This document shows, piece by piece, positions 25,528 through 35,393 of a stretch of 64,000 nucleotides of DNA. This DNA comes from Geothrix sp. PMB-07. GTDB lineage: Bacteria; Acidobacteriota; Holophagae; Holophagales; Holophagaceae. The DNA lies in assembly GCF_030758935.1 (NCBI RefSeq), contig NZ_CP132333.1, positions 2,852,992-2,916,991 on the forward strand. The letters are read 5' to 3'. The position numbers were made by a program, and so were the translations under genes. The first letter of the stretch is position 1. The number at the start of each line of letters is the position of its first letter. The notes below the pieces were generated by a model. That model was not told the DNA's origin, made no database searches, and saw only the letters and a list, made by a program, of their open reading frames with translations.

Positions 25528-25616
25528 GGGAGGGGTCCGGGATGAGGGCTCGGAGGGGTCGCATCCGAGCGGATCAGTGTGCCAGAAATGGCCGGAAAAG
25601 CAAGCATTCATGGGCA

Positions 25617-27071
<1,455 letters not shown>

Positions 27072-27150
27072 GGCAACCTGTGAATGTGACGCCCGGGGAG
27101 TGTGACGCATCGAGTCACTCATCCTATCCTGAACCCTTTCCTGGAGTCCC

Positions 27151-28134
27151 GTGAAGCACCTCCTGCCCGGCCAATCCAAGCTGTCCTTCGGAGGAGGGGA
27201 GCGCGTGCTCCTGGCCCGCACCGATGCCCTGGGCGATCTGATGGTGTCCCTGCCCCTCCAGCAGCGGCTGCTCGCCCACCATCCGGGGCTGGAGATCCAC
27301 TGGCTGGTGCGGCCTTATCCTGCGCCCCTGCTGCGGGAACATCCGGATGTCGCCGGTGTCCACCTGCGCAGCGAGAACTCGGATCTCGCCAGCGTCTTCG
27401 CAGAGGTGAAGCCCCACGCCGTGCTGAACCTGGGCCACCGGGACAAGGCCGTCATCGTCGCCGCCCAGCAGGCCGGGGTTCCCGTCCGGGTGGCCCGGGC
27501 CCGGGGTCTGCCGCAGATCCTCGCCGCCACGCACCTCCTTTGGAAGGGGCGGTACGGCAGCGGCCGCCACGAGGCCATGAACGTCCTGGATTTCCTGAGC
27601 CCCTGGGGCCTGGCCGGCGGCGCCCCCGAGGCACCTCGGCTCTTCCTCACTGAGGCCGAACGGGCCCAGGGCGAGCGCGACCTGCAGACCTTCCCCCGGC
27701 CCCGCCTGGGCCTCTTCTTCCAGGGCAGCGGCGCCGGGGCCAGCCCCAGCCAGGCCTGGTGGAAGACCGCCCTGCCGGTATTCGCCAGCGCGGGCTGGGC
27801 CCCCATTCCCCTGGGGCCCCCCGAGCTTTCGGAGCTGCCGGCCACGGATCTGCGCGGGTTGCTGGCCCGCCTGGCGGCCTGCGATGCCATCCTCAGCCCC
27901 TCCTCGGGCCCCGCCCACATGGCCGCAGCCCTGAGCCGTCCCCTGCTCTGCCTCATGGGCCTGCGCCCCAACCACAGCCCCGACCGCTGGGCGCCCCTGG
28001 GATCCAGCGTGCAGGTGCTTCAGTACCCCGGCCCCGAGGCGGATCTGGCCGGCGGCATGGATCGGCTCAACCCCGCGGACCTGCTGCCCCATCTGGACCG
28101 CCTCCGCGCCCGCGTGCGGCTCGGGCAGTCATGA
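27151..28134 (+). CDS. Glycosyltransferase family 9 (heptosyltransferase-like)
   Basis: A 327-residue GT-B protein with the ADP-heptose transferase pattern: LARTDALGDLMVSLPL at the N-terminus and a donor-binding region with LSPSSGPAHMAAALSRPLL in the C-terminal half. It would add a heptose to the LPS inner core at the cytoplasmic face. The start is GTG with CTGGAG upstream. It overlaps the next heptosyltransferase gene by four bases (ATGA). hldD, which makes the ADP-heptose donor, lies 3 kb downstream. Confidence 0.87.
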   Translation: MKHLLPGQSKLSFGGGERVLLARTDALGDLMVSLPLQQRLLAHHPGLEIHWLVRPYPAPLLREHPDVAGVHLRSENSDLASVFAEVKPHAVLNLGHRDKAVIVAAQQAGVPVRVARARGLPQILAATHLLWKGRYGSGRHEAMNVLDFLSPWGLAGGAPEAPRLFLTEAERAQGERDLQTFPRPRLGLFFQGSGAGASPSQAWWKTALPVFASAGWAPIPLGPPELSELPATDLRGLLARLAACDAILSPSSGPAHMAAALSRPLLCLMGLRPNHSPDRWAPLGSSVQVLQYPGPEADLAGGMDRLNPADLLPHLDRLRARVRLGQS

Positions 28135-29099
28135 GCACCGTCATCCCGAGCCAGGCCACCTGGGTGCGGTTTCCGCGCTTTGTGGGGGACGCGGCCATGC
28201 AGCTTCCCGTGCTGCGCCTGCTGCGGGAGATCAAGGTCGGCCCCCTGGTGGTCTGGGGGCCGAAGACCACCGTGGGCCTGGTCCAAGGCACCTGGTTCTG
28301 CGACGCCGTGCTGCCCGACGAGGGCAAGCCGGGCCCTTTCGCCCTGGCCCGCATCCTTCGGCAGCATCAGGCCGCCCGCAGCATCCACTTCCCCAAATCC
28401 CTCCGCCCGGCCCTGGCGGCGTGGCTGGCAAGGGTGCCCGAGCGCATCGGGGTGGATGAAAGCCTGGCGGGCTGGTTCAACACGCACAGTGGGCCCTTTT
28501 GGGACGCTGAAGGCCCCTTCCTGCTCCGCTACCACGCCGTGCTGGCCCGACGCTGGCCGGATCTGCCGCCCATGCCTTACGCGGATTTCGATCCGGGCGT
28601 GGCCATCCCGGCCCCGACCGAGCGGTACCTCTGCCTCATGCCCGGCTCCACCTGGCCCTCCAAGGCCTGGCCCGTGGCGCACTACCGGGCGCTGCTGCTG
28701 AAGGCCCGCGCCGAGGGTTTCGCCGTGGCGGTACTGGGTTCACCGAATGAGGCTGACACCTGTGAGGCAGTGGCTGGAACTGAAGGGATCAACCTCTGCG
28801 GGAAGACGACGCTCAAGGAGGCCGCCGCCTGGATGCGCGGAGCCGCAGCGGTGCTGGGCAACGACTCGGGGCTCAGCCACCTGGCCGCGGCCTGCGGGGC
28901 TCCCGCCCTGGCCCTCTACGGCGCCACGGATCCGGGCGGTTCCACCCCCTGGGGCCCGCGAAGCCAGGGGCTGCGCAAGGAGGGCATTCCCTGCGCCCCC
29001 TGCTTCAAGCCTGAATGTTTTACACCGGGCCATCCCTGTCTGGCCGGAATCAGCCCCGAGGAAGTCTGGACTCAGCTCCTCGCCTGGATCCCCGTATAG
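28131..29099 (+). CDS. ADP-heptose:LPS heptosyltransferase (WaaF-like)
   Basis: A 322-residue GT9-family protein: WVRFPRFVGDAAMQLPVL at the N-terminus, PGSTWPSKAWP in the linker to the donor domain, and GNDSGLSHLAAACGAPALALYG, the ADP-heptose-binding signature. The C-terminal CAPCFKPEC...HPC cysteine pattern is typical of heptosyltransferase II. With the preceding gene it likely builds the heptose part of the lipid A core. Confidence 0.9.
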   Translation: MSTVIPSQATWVRFPRFVGDAAMQLPVLRLLREIKVGPLVVWGPKTTVGLVQGTWFCDAVLPDEGKPGPFALARILRQHQAARSIHFPKSLRPALAAWLARVPERIGVDESLAGWFNTHSGPFWDAEGPFLLRYHAVLARRWPDLPPMPYADFDPGVAIPAPTERYLCLMPGSTWPSKAWPVAHYRALLLKARAEGFAVAVLGSPNEADTCEAVAGTEGINLCGKTTLKEAAAWMRGAAAVLGNDSGLSHLAAACGAPALALYGATDPGGSTPWGPRSQGLRKEGIPCAPCFKPECFTPGHPCLAGISPEEVWTQLLAWIPV

Positions 29100-29124
29100 A
29101 ATCAAACGTCCCCCGAGGTTTCGC

Positions 29125-30087
29125 ATGCTCCGTCCCCTTCTCTTCGTCGGCGCCGCCATCACCCTCATGGCCCAGGCCCCGGTCATCACGTTCGACAAGA
29201 CCCACCACGATTTCGGCCGCATCACGCCGGATCGAAAAGTGGCCGCGAAGTACAAGGTGACCAACACGGGCAATGCGTTCCTCAGCATCACGCAGGTGCG
29301 CCCCAGCTGCGGCTGCACCTACACCATGCTGGGCAAGTGGTCCCTGGCGCCGGGCGAATCCACCGAGATCGAGGCCACCTTCGACCCCCGGGGCGTGAAG
29401 GGCATCGTCCGCAAGTCCATCGAGGTGGTCTGCAACGATCCCAAGACCCCCAACCTCAGCCTCACCCTGGAAGCCGAAGTCGTGCAGGAAATCATGCCCT
29501 CGGTGGAAGCCGTCTACTTCCATCAGGCGATCAAGTCCGGCACCAGCCGCAGTCAGATCCGCTACGCCAGCGGCAATGGCGAAGCCGTGCAGATCGTGGA
29601 CGTGAAGGCCCCGGGCGCCCCCTTCCTCACGTTCGCCTACCGCACCGAGGGCAAGGACCAGGTCCTCGAAGTGGCGTTCAACGGCACCAAGGTGCCCGCG
29701 GGACAGTTCCGGGGCGTGGAGCAGGCCACCGTGCGCTTCAGCAACCCCCGCATGAGCCAGCTGCCCCTGAACATCCAGTGGGATCTGAAGCCTTCCATCC
29801 AGGCCAGCCCCGTGGAGTTGGTGTTCCAGGACACCGCCGGCAAGGAACTGCGCCAGAAGCTCACCCTCAAACAGGCTGATGGCAAGGCTTTCAAGGTCAC
29901 AGGCACCCGCCCCTCACTCCAGGGCATGAAGGTGGAGGGCCTGAACCAGAAGGGCAGCCAGCTGGATCTCACGGTGGTGCTGCCCGCTTCCGTGAAGGCG
30001 GGCCGCTACAGCGAGGTGCTGGTGCTCACCACCGACGATCCGGACCAGCCGGAGTTGACGGTTCGCGTGGCCGCGCTGCTGAAATAG
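29125..30087 (+). CDS. Exported DUF1573-domain protein
   Basis: A 320-residue protein with a signal peptide (about 1-17, ending TLMAQA) and two or three immunoglobulin-like beta-sandwich units. The first is a clear DUF1573 domain (HHDFGRITPDRKVAAKYKVT, then PSCGCTYT). Its function is not known; such proteins are often large and surface or periplasm located. It begins 25 bases after the heptosyltransferase stop. Confidence 0.85.
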   Translation: MLRPLLFVGAAITLMAQAPVITFDKTHHDFGRITPDRKVAAKYKVTNTGNAFLSITQVRPSCGCTYTMLGKWSLAPGESTEIEATFDPRGVKGIVRKSIEVVCNDPKTPNLSLTLEAEVVQEIMPSVEAVYFHQAIKSGTSRSQIRYASGNGEAVQIVDVKAPGAPFLTFAYRTEGKDQVLEVAFNGTKVPAGQFRGVEQATVRFSNPRMSQLPLNIQWDLKPSIQASPVELVFQDTAGKELRQKLTLKQADGKAFKVTGTRPSLQGMKVEGLNQKGSQLDLTVVLPASVKAGRYSEVLVLTTDDPDQPELTVRVAALLK

Positions 30088-30152
30088 GCCTCCCCGCAGC
30101 CCCCACGTAAGTTCCCCTCGGAGCCTCTCGCCTCGGGCGATAGCCTGGAGGG

Positions 30153-31103
30153 ATGCCGAAGTCCCGCCCTTCACACCTCTTTGCAGTTTGCGCCCTGGCC
30201 TCCATTTCCCTGGTCTGGGCCGGAGGCTTTCCTGCCGCCAAATTTTCGTTGCAGGCGGGCCTCTCCGTGGGCGCCCTGCTGAGCCTGCGCTTCGCCATCG
30301 GCACGGCCGGGCTCGGCCTCCTCATGCTGCTGCTGAAGGTGCCCATGCGCCGCCGGGACGCCCTGGATGGCCTGTGGCTGGGCCTGGTGCTGGCCACGCT
30401 GTTCTGGCTGCAGACCGATGGCCTGCGCTTCACCACCACCTCGAAGTCCGGCTTCATTACGGGGCTCTACGTCATCTTCACGCCCATGGTGGCCCTGCTC
30501 TTCGGCGACCGTCTGCGTCCTTCCCATGCCCTGGGGGCCCTGGTGGCAGCCACGGGGCTGGCCCTGCTGGTGCGCGAGCCCGGCACCGCGTGGGGGGGCT
30601 GGAATCGCGGCGACTCAGAAACCCTGCTGGCCGCAGTGCTCTGCGGGTTCCACATCGTGATGACCTCCCACTTCTCCCGGCGCTCCTCAGGCTGGGTGCT
30701 GGCCTTCATGCAGGTGGCCGTCACCTGCGGCATCTCCCTGGTGGTGACGCTGTGCTTGCCCGCGCCATTCGGATTCCAGGGCGCCGGTGCGGCCCTGGCG
30801 AAAAGCGGCACCTGGGTGGCCCTGCTCTTCATGGGCCTCCTGGCCACCACGCTGGCCTTCTACGTGCAGAGCACTTACCAGGCCCGCCTCGGGGCCACGG
30901 AAAGCGCCATCATCTTCTCCTCGGAACCCGTGTGGACCGCCGCCCTGGCCATGAGCGGCTGGGTGCCCGGCATCCGCGAACACCTGAGCCCCATTCAACT
31001 CGCGGGCGGCGGCCTCATCCTCGCGGCCACCCTGGTGGCCGAACTGGGCCCGCGGCTGTTGAAGCGGCTGTCACCCGCGGAATCAGAAGAAGCGATTGGT
31101 TAG
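30153..31103 (+). CDS. EamA/DMT-family transporter
   Basis: A 316-residue membrane protein with ten predicted helices in two EamA repeats. Typical segments are SISLVWAGGFPAAKF near the N-terminus and ATESAIIFSSEPVWTA in the second repeat. Relatives export amino acids or metabolites; the substrate here is unknown. It lies between the DUF1573 gene and hldD on the same strand. Confidence 0.9.
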   Translation: MPKSRPSHLFAVCALASISLVWAGGFPAAKFSLQAGLSVGALLSLRFAIGTAGLGLLMLLLKVPMRRRDALDGLWLGLVLATLFWLQTDGLRFTTTSKSGFITGLYVIFTPMVALLFGDRLRPSHALGALVAATGLALLVREPGTAWGGWNRGDSETLLAAVLCGFHIVMTSHFSRRSSGWVLAFMQVAVTCGISLVVTLCLPAPFGFQGAGAALAKSGTWVALLFMGLLATTLAFYVQSTYQARLGATESAIIFSSEPVWTAALAMSGWVPGIREHLSPIQLAGGGLILAATLVAELGPRLLKRLSPAESEEAIG

Positions 31104-31133
31104 GCGCTATTCTGGAATCCAAGAGGAGCGAGC

Positions 31134-32072
31134 ATGTTCATCGTCACAGGCGGCGCGGGATTCGTGGGCAGCAACCTGGTTCGGGAGCTGAACCGGCGGG
31201 GGCATACCGACATCCTCGTGGTGGACAACCTCGGCCGGGCTGAGAAGGCCCGGAACCTCGCCGATCTCACTCTGTCGGACTACATGGACAAGCGCGAGTT
31301 CCGGGCCCGCCTCGACGCAGGCACCCTCGACCTGCAGCCGGAGGCCGTGTTCCACAACGGGGCCTGCTCCGACACCATGGAATCCGACGGCCGCTACATG
31401 ATGGAGAACAACTACGCCGACTCCAAGGCCCTGCTCCACTGGTGCCTGGCCCGCAAGGCTCCCCTGGTCTACGCCAGCAGCGCCGCCACCTACGGCGCCA
31501 GCACCTCCTTCGAGCCCGTGGCCGCCAACGAGGGCCCGCTCAACGTCTACGGCTACTCCAAGCTGGCCTTCGACCAGCATGTGCGCAGCCTCATGCCCGC
31601 CATCCAGAGCCCCGTGGTGGGCCTGCGCTACTTCAATGTCTTCGGCCCCCGGGAGCACCACAAGGGCCGCATGATGTCCGTGCTGCACCAGCTCCTGCGC
31701 CAGTTGAAGGAAACCGGCGTCTGCCGCCTCTTCGAAGGCACCGATGGGTTCGGCCCCGGTGAGCAGCAGCGCGATTTCATCTACGTGGGCGACATCGTGG
31801 CCATCAACCTGCACTTCGGCGGCTCGGGCATGGTGAAGGCCATCGTCAACGCGGGCACCGGCCAGGCCCGCAGCTTCAACGACATCGCCAAGACCCTCAT
31901 CACCCACCTGGGCCAGGGCCGCATCGAGTACATCCCCTTCCCCGAATCGCTGATCGGCAAGTATCAGAGCTTCACCCAAGCCGATGTGCGCAGCCTCCGC
32001 GCCGCGGGCTTCAGCGCCCCCTTCACCCCCCTGGAAGACGGCATCGCCGCCACCCTGGCGGAGATCCAGTAG
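31134..32072 (+). CDS. hldD: ADP-L-glycero-D-manno-heptose 6-epimerase
   Basis: A 312-residue extended short-chain dehydrogenase that makes the ADP-heptose donor of LPS core synthesis. It has the GGAGFVGSN NADP motif at the N-terminus, FHNGACSDTME, the catalytic YGYSK, and FNVFGPREHHKGRM, which is specific to HldD. AGAGGAG precedes the ATG. It supports the two heptosyltransferases encoded upstream. Confidence 0.95.
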   Translation: MFIVTGGAGFVGSNLVRELNRRGHTDILVVDNLGRAEKARNLADLTLSDYMDKREFRARLDAGTLDLQPEAVFHNGACSDTMESDGRYMMENNYADSKALLHWCLARKAPLVYASSAATYGASTSFEPVAANEGPLNVYGYSKLAFDQHVRSLMPAIQSPVVGLRYFNVFGPREHHKGRMMSVLHQLLRQLKETGVCRLFEGTDGFGPGEQQRDFIYVGDIVAINLHFGGSGMVKAIVNAGTGQARSFNDIAKTLITHLGQGRIEYIPFPESLIGKYQSFTQADVRSLRAAGFSAPFTPLEDGIAATLAEIQ

Positions 32073-32084
32073 CCCTCCTTTAAA

Positions 32085-32200
32085 GATTCACCACGGAGAC
32101 ACAGAGGGCACAGAGGAAAGCACGGAGGGTAAAAGAACAGCTGCCATTCCGCTTCCTCCTCCGTGATCCCTCCGTGTGCTCCGTGTCTCCGTGGTGGATC
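32085..32200. repeat. Palindromic intergenic element (CACGGAG/CTCCGTG words)
   Basis: The left arm repeats CCACGGAGACACAGAGG, GGCACAGAGG and GCACGGAGGG; the right arm has CCTCCGTG, CCCTCCGTGTG and CTCCGTGTCTCCGTGGTGG. Together they form a long imperfect hairpin of about 116 bases between the convergent hldD and response-regulator genes. It may act as terminator. Related in design to those at 10655, 16480 and 23175. Confidence 0.8.
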
Positions 32201-32212
32201 GGTTTCCGGGAG

Positions 32213-33379
32213 TCAGGCCATCCGGTCCAGCACCACCAGGGTGACATCGTCCACGAACGGGGCGGGCTGGTTGAAGGCGCGGGCCTGGGCGATGACGGCA
32301 TCAGCGGCAGCTTCGGCCCCTACGGGCAGTTCTGCGCAGATGCGGCGCAAGCCAGCTTCCTCGAGCATCGTGCGGTCGGGGCGTTCCACTTCCACCAGGC
32401 CATCGGTGTAGAGCACCAGCCGGTCCCCGGGCAGGAACTCCGCCTCCTGCTCCATGAAGGGCAGCTGCTCATCGAGGCCCAGCATGAAGCCTTTGCCGCG
32501 CATCACCTCTGAGCGCTGCAGCCCGCCCTTGGAGCCGCCCACGATGCGCAGGGGGGCGCAGTGGCCCGCCACCACGTAGCGGATGCGGTTGGTGACGGGG
32601 TCCAGGCGGCCCAGCCAAGCCGTGGCGAATTGCTCTGCCAGGGTGGAACGGCAGAGATCCTCATTCATGCCCTGGGCCCAGGACAACGGCTCACCACCGA
32701 GGCGCACCTGGTTCTCGAAGGAGGTCTTCACCATGGCCGAGATGAGGGCCGCAGTCACTCCGTGGCCGCTCACGTCCGCGATCATCATGGCCGTGCAGCC
32801 GTCCGGCAGGGGCAGGATGGCGTAGATGTCGCCGCCGATGCCCTCGGCGGGCAGGTAGCGGTGCGTGTAGCGGCAGCCCGGTGCCTCGCCCGGCAGCTTG
32901 GGCAGCAGGCCCATCTGCAGCGCCGCAGCCAGCGACATCTCCTCCTGCACCCGCTGCTGGAAAGCCGTCAGCTCCTTGTTCTGGCGCTTGATCTCCTTCT
33001 GCATCTCGATGAGACGGAAGGTGGAATCCACCTTCGCCAGCACCTCCTGCGCATGGAAGGGCTTGGGGATCATGTCGTCCGCGCCCAGGGACAAACCGCC
33101 GATGCGCGAGGCGGTGCCATCCAGGGCCGAGAGGATGATGAAGTAGATGTCGCGCGTGCCGGGATCGCTCTTCACCCGCTTGCACAGCTCATCGCCGGGC
33201 ATCTCGGGCATGCGCAGGTCCGAGATGATGAGATCCGGCCGCGAGCGGTCCATTTCCGCCAGGGCTTCTGCGCCGTTGGACGCAGTCAGAACCTGGTAGC
33301 CCGCCCGCTTGAGGTAGAAGCTGAGAATGTCCCTGATGGGTGCTTCGTCATCCACCACCAGGACCGCGCCTTTGGCCAT
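32213..33379 (-). CDS. Response regulator with SpoIIE/PP2C phosphatase output (RssB/RsbU-like)
   Basis: A 388-residue protein: receiver domain (about 1-122; acidic VVDDE, phospho-acceptor in IISDLRMPEM, lysine in IPKPF), a short coiled coil, and a SpoIIE-type phosphatase domain (about 160-388) with GDIYAILPL, MIADVSGHGVTAALI and DDVTLVVL. Phosphorylation would control dephosphorylation of a STAS antagonist, and a STAS gene lies 15 bases upstream in the same direction, so the two are likely partners. Confidence 0.92.
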   Translation of the reverse strand: MAKGAVLVVDDEAPIRDILSFYLKRAGYQVLTASNGAEALAEMDRSRPDLIISDLRMPEMPGDELCKRVKSDPGTRDIYFIILSALDGTASRIGGLSLGADDMIPKPFHAQEVLAKVDSTFRLIEMQKEIKRQNKELTAFQQRVQEEMSLAAALQMGLLPKLPGEAPGCRYTHRYLPAEGIGGDIYAILPLPDGCTAMMIADVSGHGVTAALISAMVKTSFENQVRLGGEPLSWAQGMNEDLCRSTLAEQFATAWLGRLDPVTNRIRYVVAGHCAPLRIVGGSKGGLQRSEVMRGKGFMLGLDEQLPFMEQEAEFLPGDRLVLYTDGLVEVERPDRTMLEEAGLRRICAELPVGAEAAADAVIAQARAFNQPAPFVDDVTLVVLDRMA

Positions 33380-33394
33380 GCTTCAGTGCCTGGA

Positions 33395-33733
33395 TCAGGC
33401 GCCGCGAAGCGCGTCCTGCTCCGTGGCGAAGATGGAGAAGTAGTTGGTGAGGTTGGTCTGATCGAAGGTCTTCTTCACGGGCGCGGGCAGGCAGGCGAGG
33501 TGCAGCTTGCCACCGGACTTATCCACGCTGTTGCGGGCCGCGACCAGCAGGCCAAGGCCTGAGGAATCAATGAAGCTCACCCCTTCCAGGTTCACCACGA
33601 GAAGCTTCGGCTGAGCGGTGGCCACCGTCTCGCGGATGACATCCCGCAGCTGGGCGGTCACTTCGAAGTTGACCTTGCCTTGGATGGACACCACCGAAGC
33701 GGTGCCTTCTTGGCGGGTCTGGATGTTCAGCAT
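33395..33733 (-). CDS. STAS-domain anti-sigma-factor antagonist
   Basis: A 112-residue single STAS domain of SpoIIAA/RsbV type. The conserved phospho-acceptor serine is in SFIDSSGLGLLVAARN (around residue 58). Its phosphorylation state normally decides whether it binds an anti-sigma kinase. AGGAGG stands right before the ATG. It overlaps the upstream unknown gene by seven bases and precedes the phosphatase gene. No RsbW-type kinase gene is present in the window. Confidence 0.93.
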   Translation of the reverse strand: MLNIQTRQEGTASVVSIQGKVNFEVTAQLRDVIRETVATAQPKLLVVNLEGVSFIDSSGLGLLVAARNSVDKSGGKLHLACLPAPVKKTFDQTNLTNYFSIFATEQDALRGA

Positions 33734-34911
33734 GGTTCCTCCTGAAGGATTCCCTGTAGCACTCTCCGCCGGGCGGCGTCCCGCTGGCGCTGTTTGTATT
33801 CGGTGTGGGATGCCGGACCAGATCGTGAGCTTTGAAACCCCGATTGTTCCATCACTTGGACTTCATGTGCGAAGAAGAAAGTAAACTCCTCCTGATCCTG
33901 GATCAACTCCGGAATCCGGGCAAGGTCCGATAACTCGGTATCGCCCATGGTCTGAAGCCGCTCCTGGAGGGTCTCCAGGGCCTTGGTGGCAGGGCTCGGC
34001 AAGCGCACCAGGGTGCGCGCCGTGAACTGGATGGCCGAGTAATCCTTGCTGGAAAAGGGGTTCTGCTCCTTCCCTGGAGCGGCCTTCAAAGCCAGGGTCC
34101 CGCTCAGGGTCCTGCGTTCTTCCGGGCCCAGGTCCTGGATCCGGAAAAAGGGGGGCGCGGTTTCGCTCCAGGCGGCCAGGGCCTCCATGTCGATCATCAG
34201 GTTCCGGCTGCGGCTGGGCTTGATGTGGGTGGGCATCAGCACGTGGTGGTCCAGCAGGAAGCGGATGACCATGAGCACACCCAGCTGATCCTCGGCCACG
34301 AACCGGATGCCGATCTGGTCGTAGATGGTCTCGGCCACGTTCTCGGGCTTGTGCAGCATCTTTAGGAGCATGGACACCCGATCCTTGTTCTCCTTGCGCT
34401 CCACGGCCACCAGGGGCACCTCGTAGGCCCCCCGCAGGAACCACTGGCCGTCCTCCTGTACCAGGTACTGATCGTAACGGTGGAAGACCTGGCGCTGGAT
34501 CTCGGGCAGGAAGCGGAGGTTCACGTTGTGATCCACGTGGAAGAGCGTGTGCATCACCCGCAGGATGGCGCAGGACCATCGCCCCCGCAGATTCCGGGGC
34601 CGGTCCGAGGCCCAGACCAGCAGTTCGAGGGGATCGTGGAGGTCGCGCACCTCGAAGGGCACGTGAAGGCTGGTGCCATCCAGCACCACCGCCTCGAGGA
34701 AATCCACCGCATCCTCGTACACGCGCATCACGGCCGCACGCTGAACCGGCACATCCATGTCATAGCCGTAGTTCAGGGCGAAATTGCGGGCCTCGCCCGG
34801 CGAGTGGATCCGCAGCGAATCCAGGTCGATGGGAGAGCCACCCCCCAGGATCACCTGGGTGACTTCCGGCGGCATGGGGAACAGCGAGTGGGGCGTCATG
34901 GTGTCAAACAT
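33727..34911 (-). CDS. Uncharacterised protein with a divergent RelA/SpoT-synthetase-like pattern
   Basis: A 394-residue soluble protein; I do not recognise it as a named enzyme. Residues about 170-375 show motifs in the order of the (p)ppGpp synthetase fold: ENKDRVSMLLKM (where RelA has GRPKHIYSIYKKM), IYDQIGIRFV with D198 (RelA IYDLIAIRCV), YSAIQFTARTLV with Y291 (RelA GYQSIHTTV), and HEVQVM with E350 followed by SHTEYK at 369-373 (RelA IEIQIRT...AHWxYK). The arginine of the GRPK motif is lost and about 60 residues are inserted. There is no HD hydrolase domain. The stop overlaps the STAS gene by seven bases. Alarmone-like synthesis is inference; it could be a catalytically dead relative. 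Confidence 0.6.
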   Translation of the reverse strand: MFDTMTPHSLFPMPPEVTQVILGGGSPIDLDSLRIHSPGEARNFALNYGYDMDVPVQRAAVMRVYEDAVDFLEAVVLDGTSLHVPFEVRDLHDPLELLVWASDRPRNLRGRWSCAILRVMHTLFHVDHNVNLRFLPEIQRQVFHRYDQYLVQEDGQWFLRGAYEVPLVAVERKENKDRVSMLLKMLHKPENVAETIYDQIGIRFVAEDQLGVLMVIRFLLDHHVLMPTHIKPSRSRNLMIDMEALAAWSETAPPFFRIQDLGPEERRTLSGTLALKAAPGKEQNPFSSKDYSAIQFTARTLVRLPSPATKALETLQERLQTMGDTELSDLARIPELIQDQEEFTFFFAHEVQVMEQSGFQSSRSGPASHTEYKQRQRDAARRRVLQGILQEEPC

Positions 34912-34937
34912 CTACATCGGCCAGTCGAGGGAAAGAT

Positions 34938-34971
34938 AAAAAAACGGGGCGTCCCTATCATGGACGCCCCG
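34938..34971 (-). terminator. Rho-independent terminator of the Fo (atpE) operon
   Basis: On the minus strand a perfect 10-bp stem (CGGGGCGTCC with GGACGCCCCG, 7-base loop) is followed by seven U, 18 bases after the atpE stop codon. Confidence 0.93.
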
Positions 34972-34988
34972 CCGGAATTCCGCCAAGC

Positions 34989-35285
34989 CTACTTGATGGC
35001 GAAGGCGGCCACGAGCACGTAGATCACCAGGGCCTCGATGAGGGCCAGACCGATGATCATGGTCGTGCGGATGTTGCCAGCGGCCTGGGGATTGCGGGCC
35101 ACGCCTTCGCAGGCGGCGACCACGGCCTTGCCCTGGGCCAGACCGCAACCGGCGGCGGCGATGGCGAGGGCGATGTGGGCGGTGAACTGACCTTCGAAGA
35201 GGCTCTTGCCGGCAGCAGGGGCGGCCTGCGCGAAGGCGAAGGAAGCCAGGGTGAAGAGAAAGGCGGTGGTGAGGAACTTCTTCAT
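34989..35285 (-). CDS. atpE: ATP synthase Fo subunit c
   Basis: A 98-residue proteolipid with two membrane helices joined by the polar loop VARNPQAAG. The ion-binding carboxylate is the glutamate in [11 protein letters not shown] glutamine in helix 1 (LAQGKA) is conserved, but the residues after the carboxylate are A-L, not the S-T of sodium-binding c subunits, so proton translocation is expected. The first 20 residues look like a cleavable signal peptide ([20 protein letters not shown]), longer than in most c subunits. AGGAG precedes the ATG. Confidence 0.93.
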   Translation of the reverse strand: MKKFLTTAFLFTLASFAFAQAAPAAGKSLFEGQFTAHIALAIAAAGCGLAQGKAVVAACEGVARNPQAAGNIRTTMIIGLALIEALVIYVLVAAFAIK

Positions 35286-35350
35286 GGTGGTACTCCTAGG
35301 TGGTGCCCTTGGGGTTCGGAATCCCGCAGGCGGGTTGAATCTTTTTCATA

Positions 35351-35373
35351 CGCAGAAAGCGAAGCTTTCTGCG
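35351..35373. other. Intercistronic hairpin between atpB and atpE
   Basis: CGCAGAAAGC and GCTTTCTGCG form a perfect 10-bp stem with a three-base loop in the 108-base spacer between atpB and atpE. There is no U run directly after it, so it is more likely an mRNA processing or stability element than a full terminator. Confidence 0.65.
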
Positions 35374-35393
35374 CGAGGCTTAATGCTCGTGAC

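Noticed and set aside
34989-35285. Sodium-binding c subunit
   Set aside because: The helix-1 glutamine is present, but the S/T pair after the carboxylate is replaced by A-L, as in proton-binding forms.
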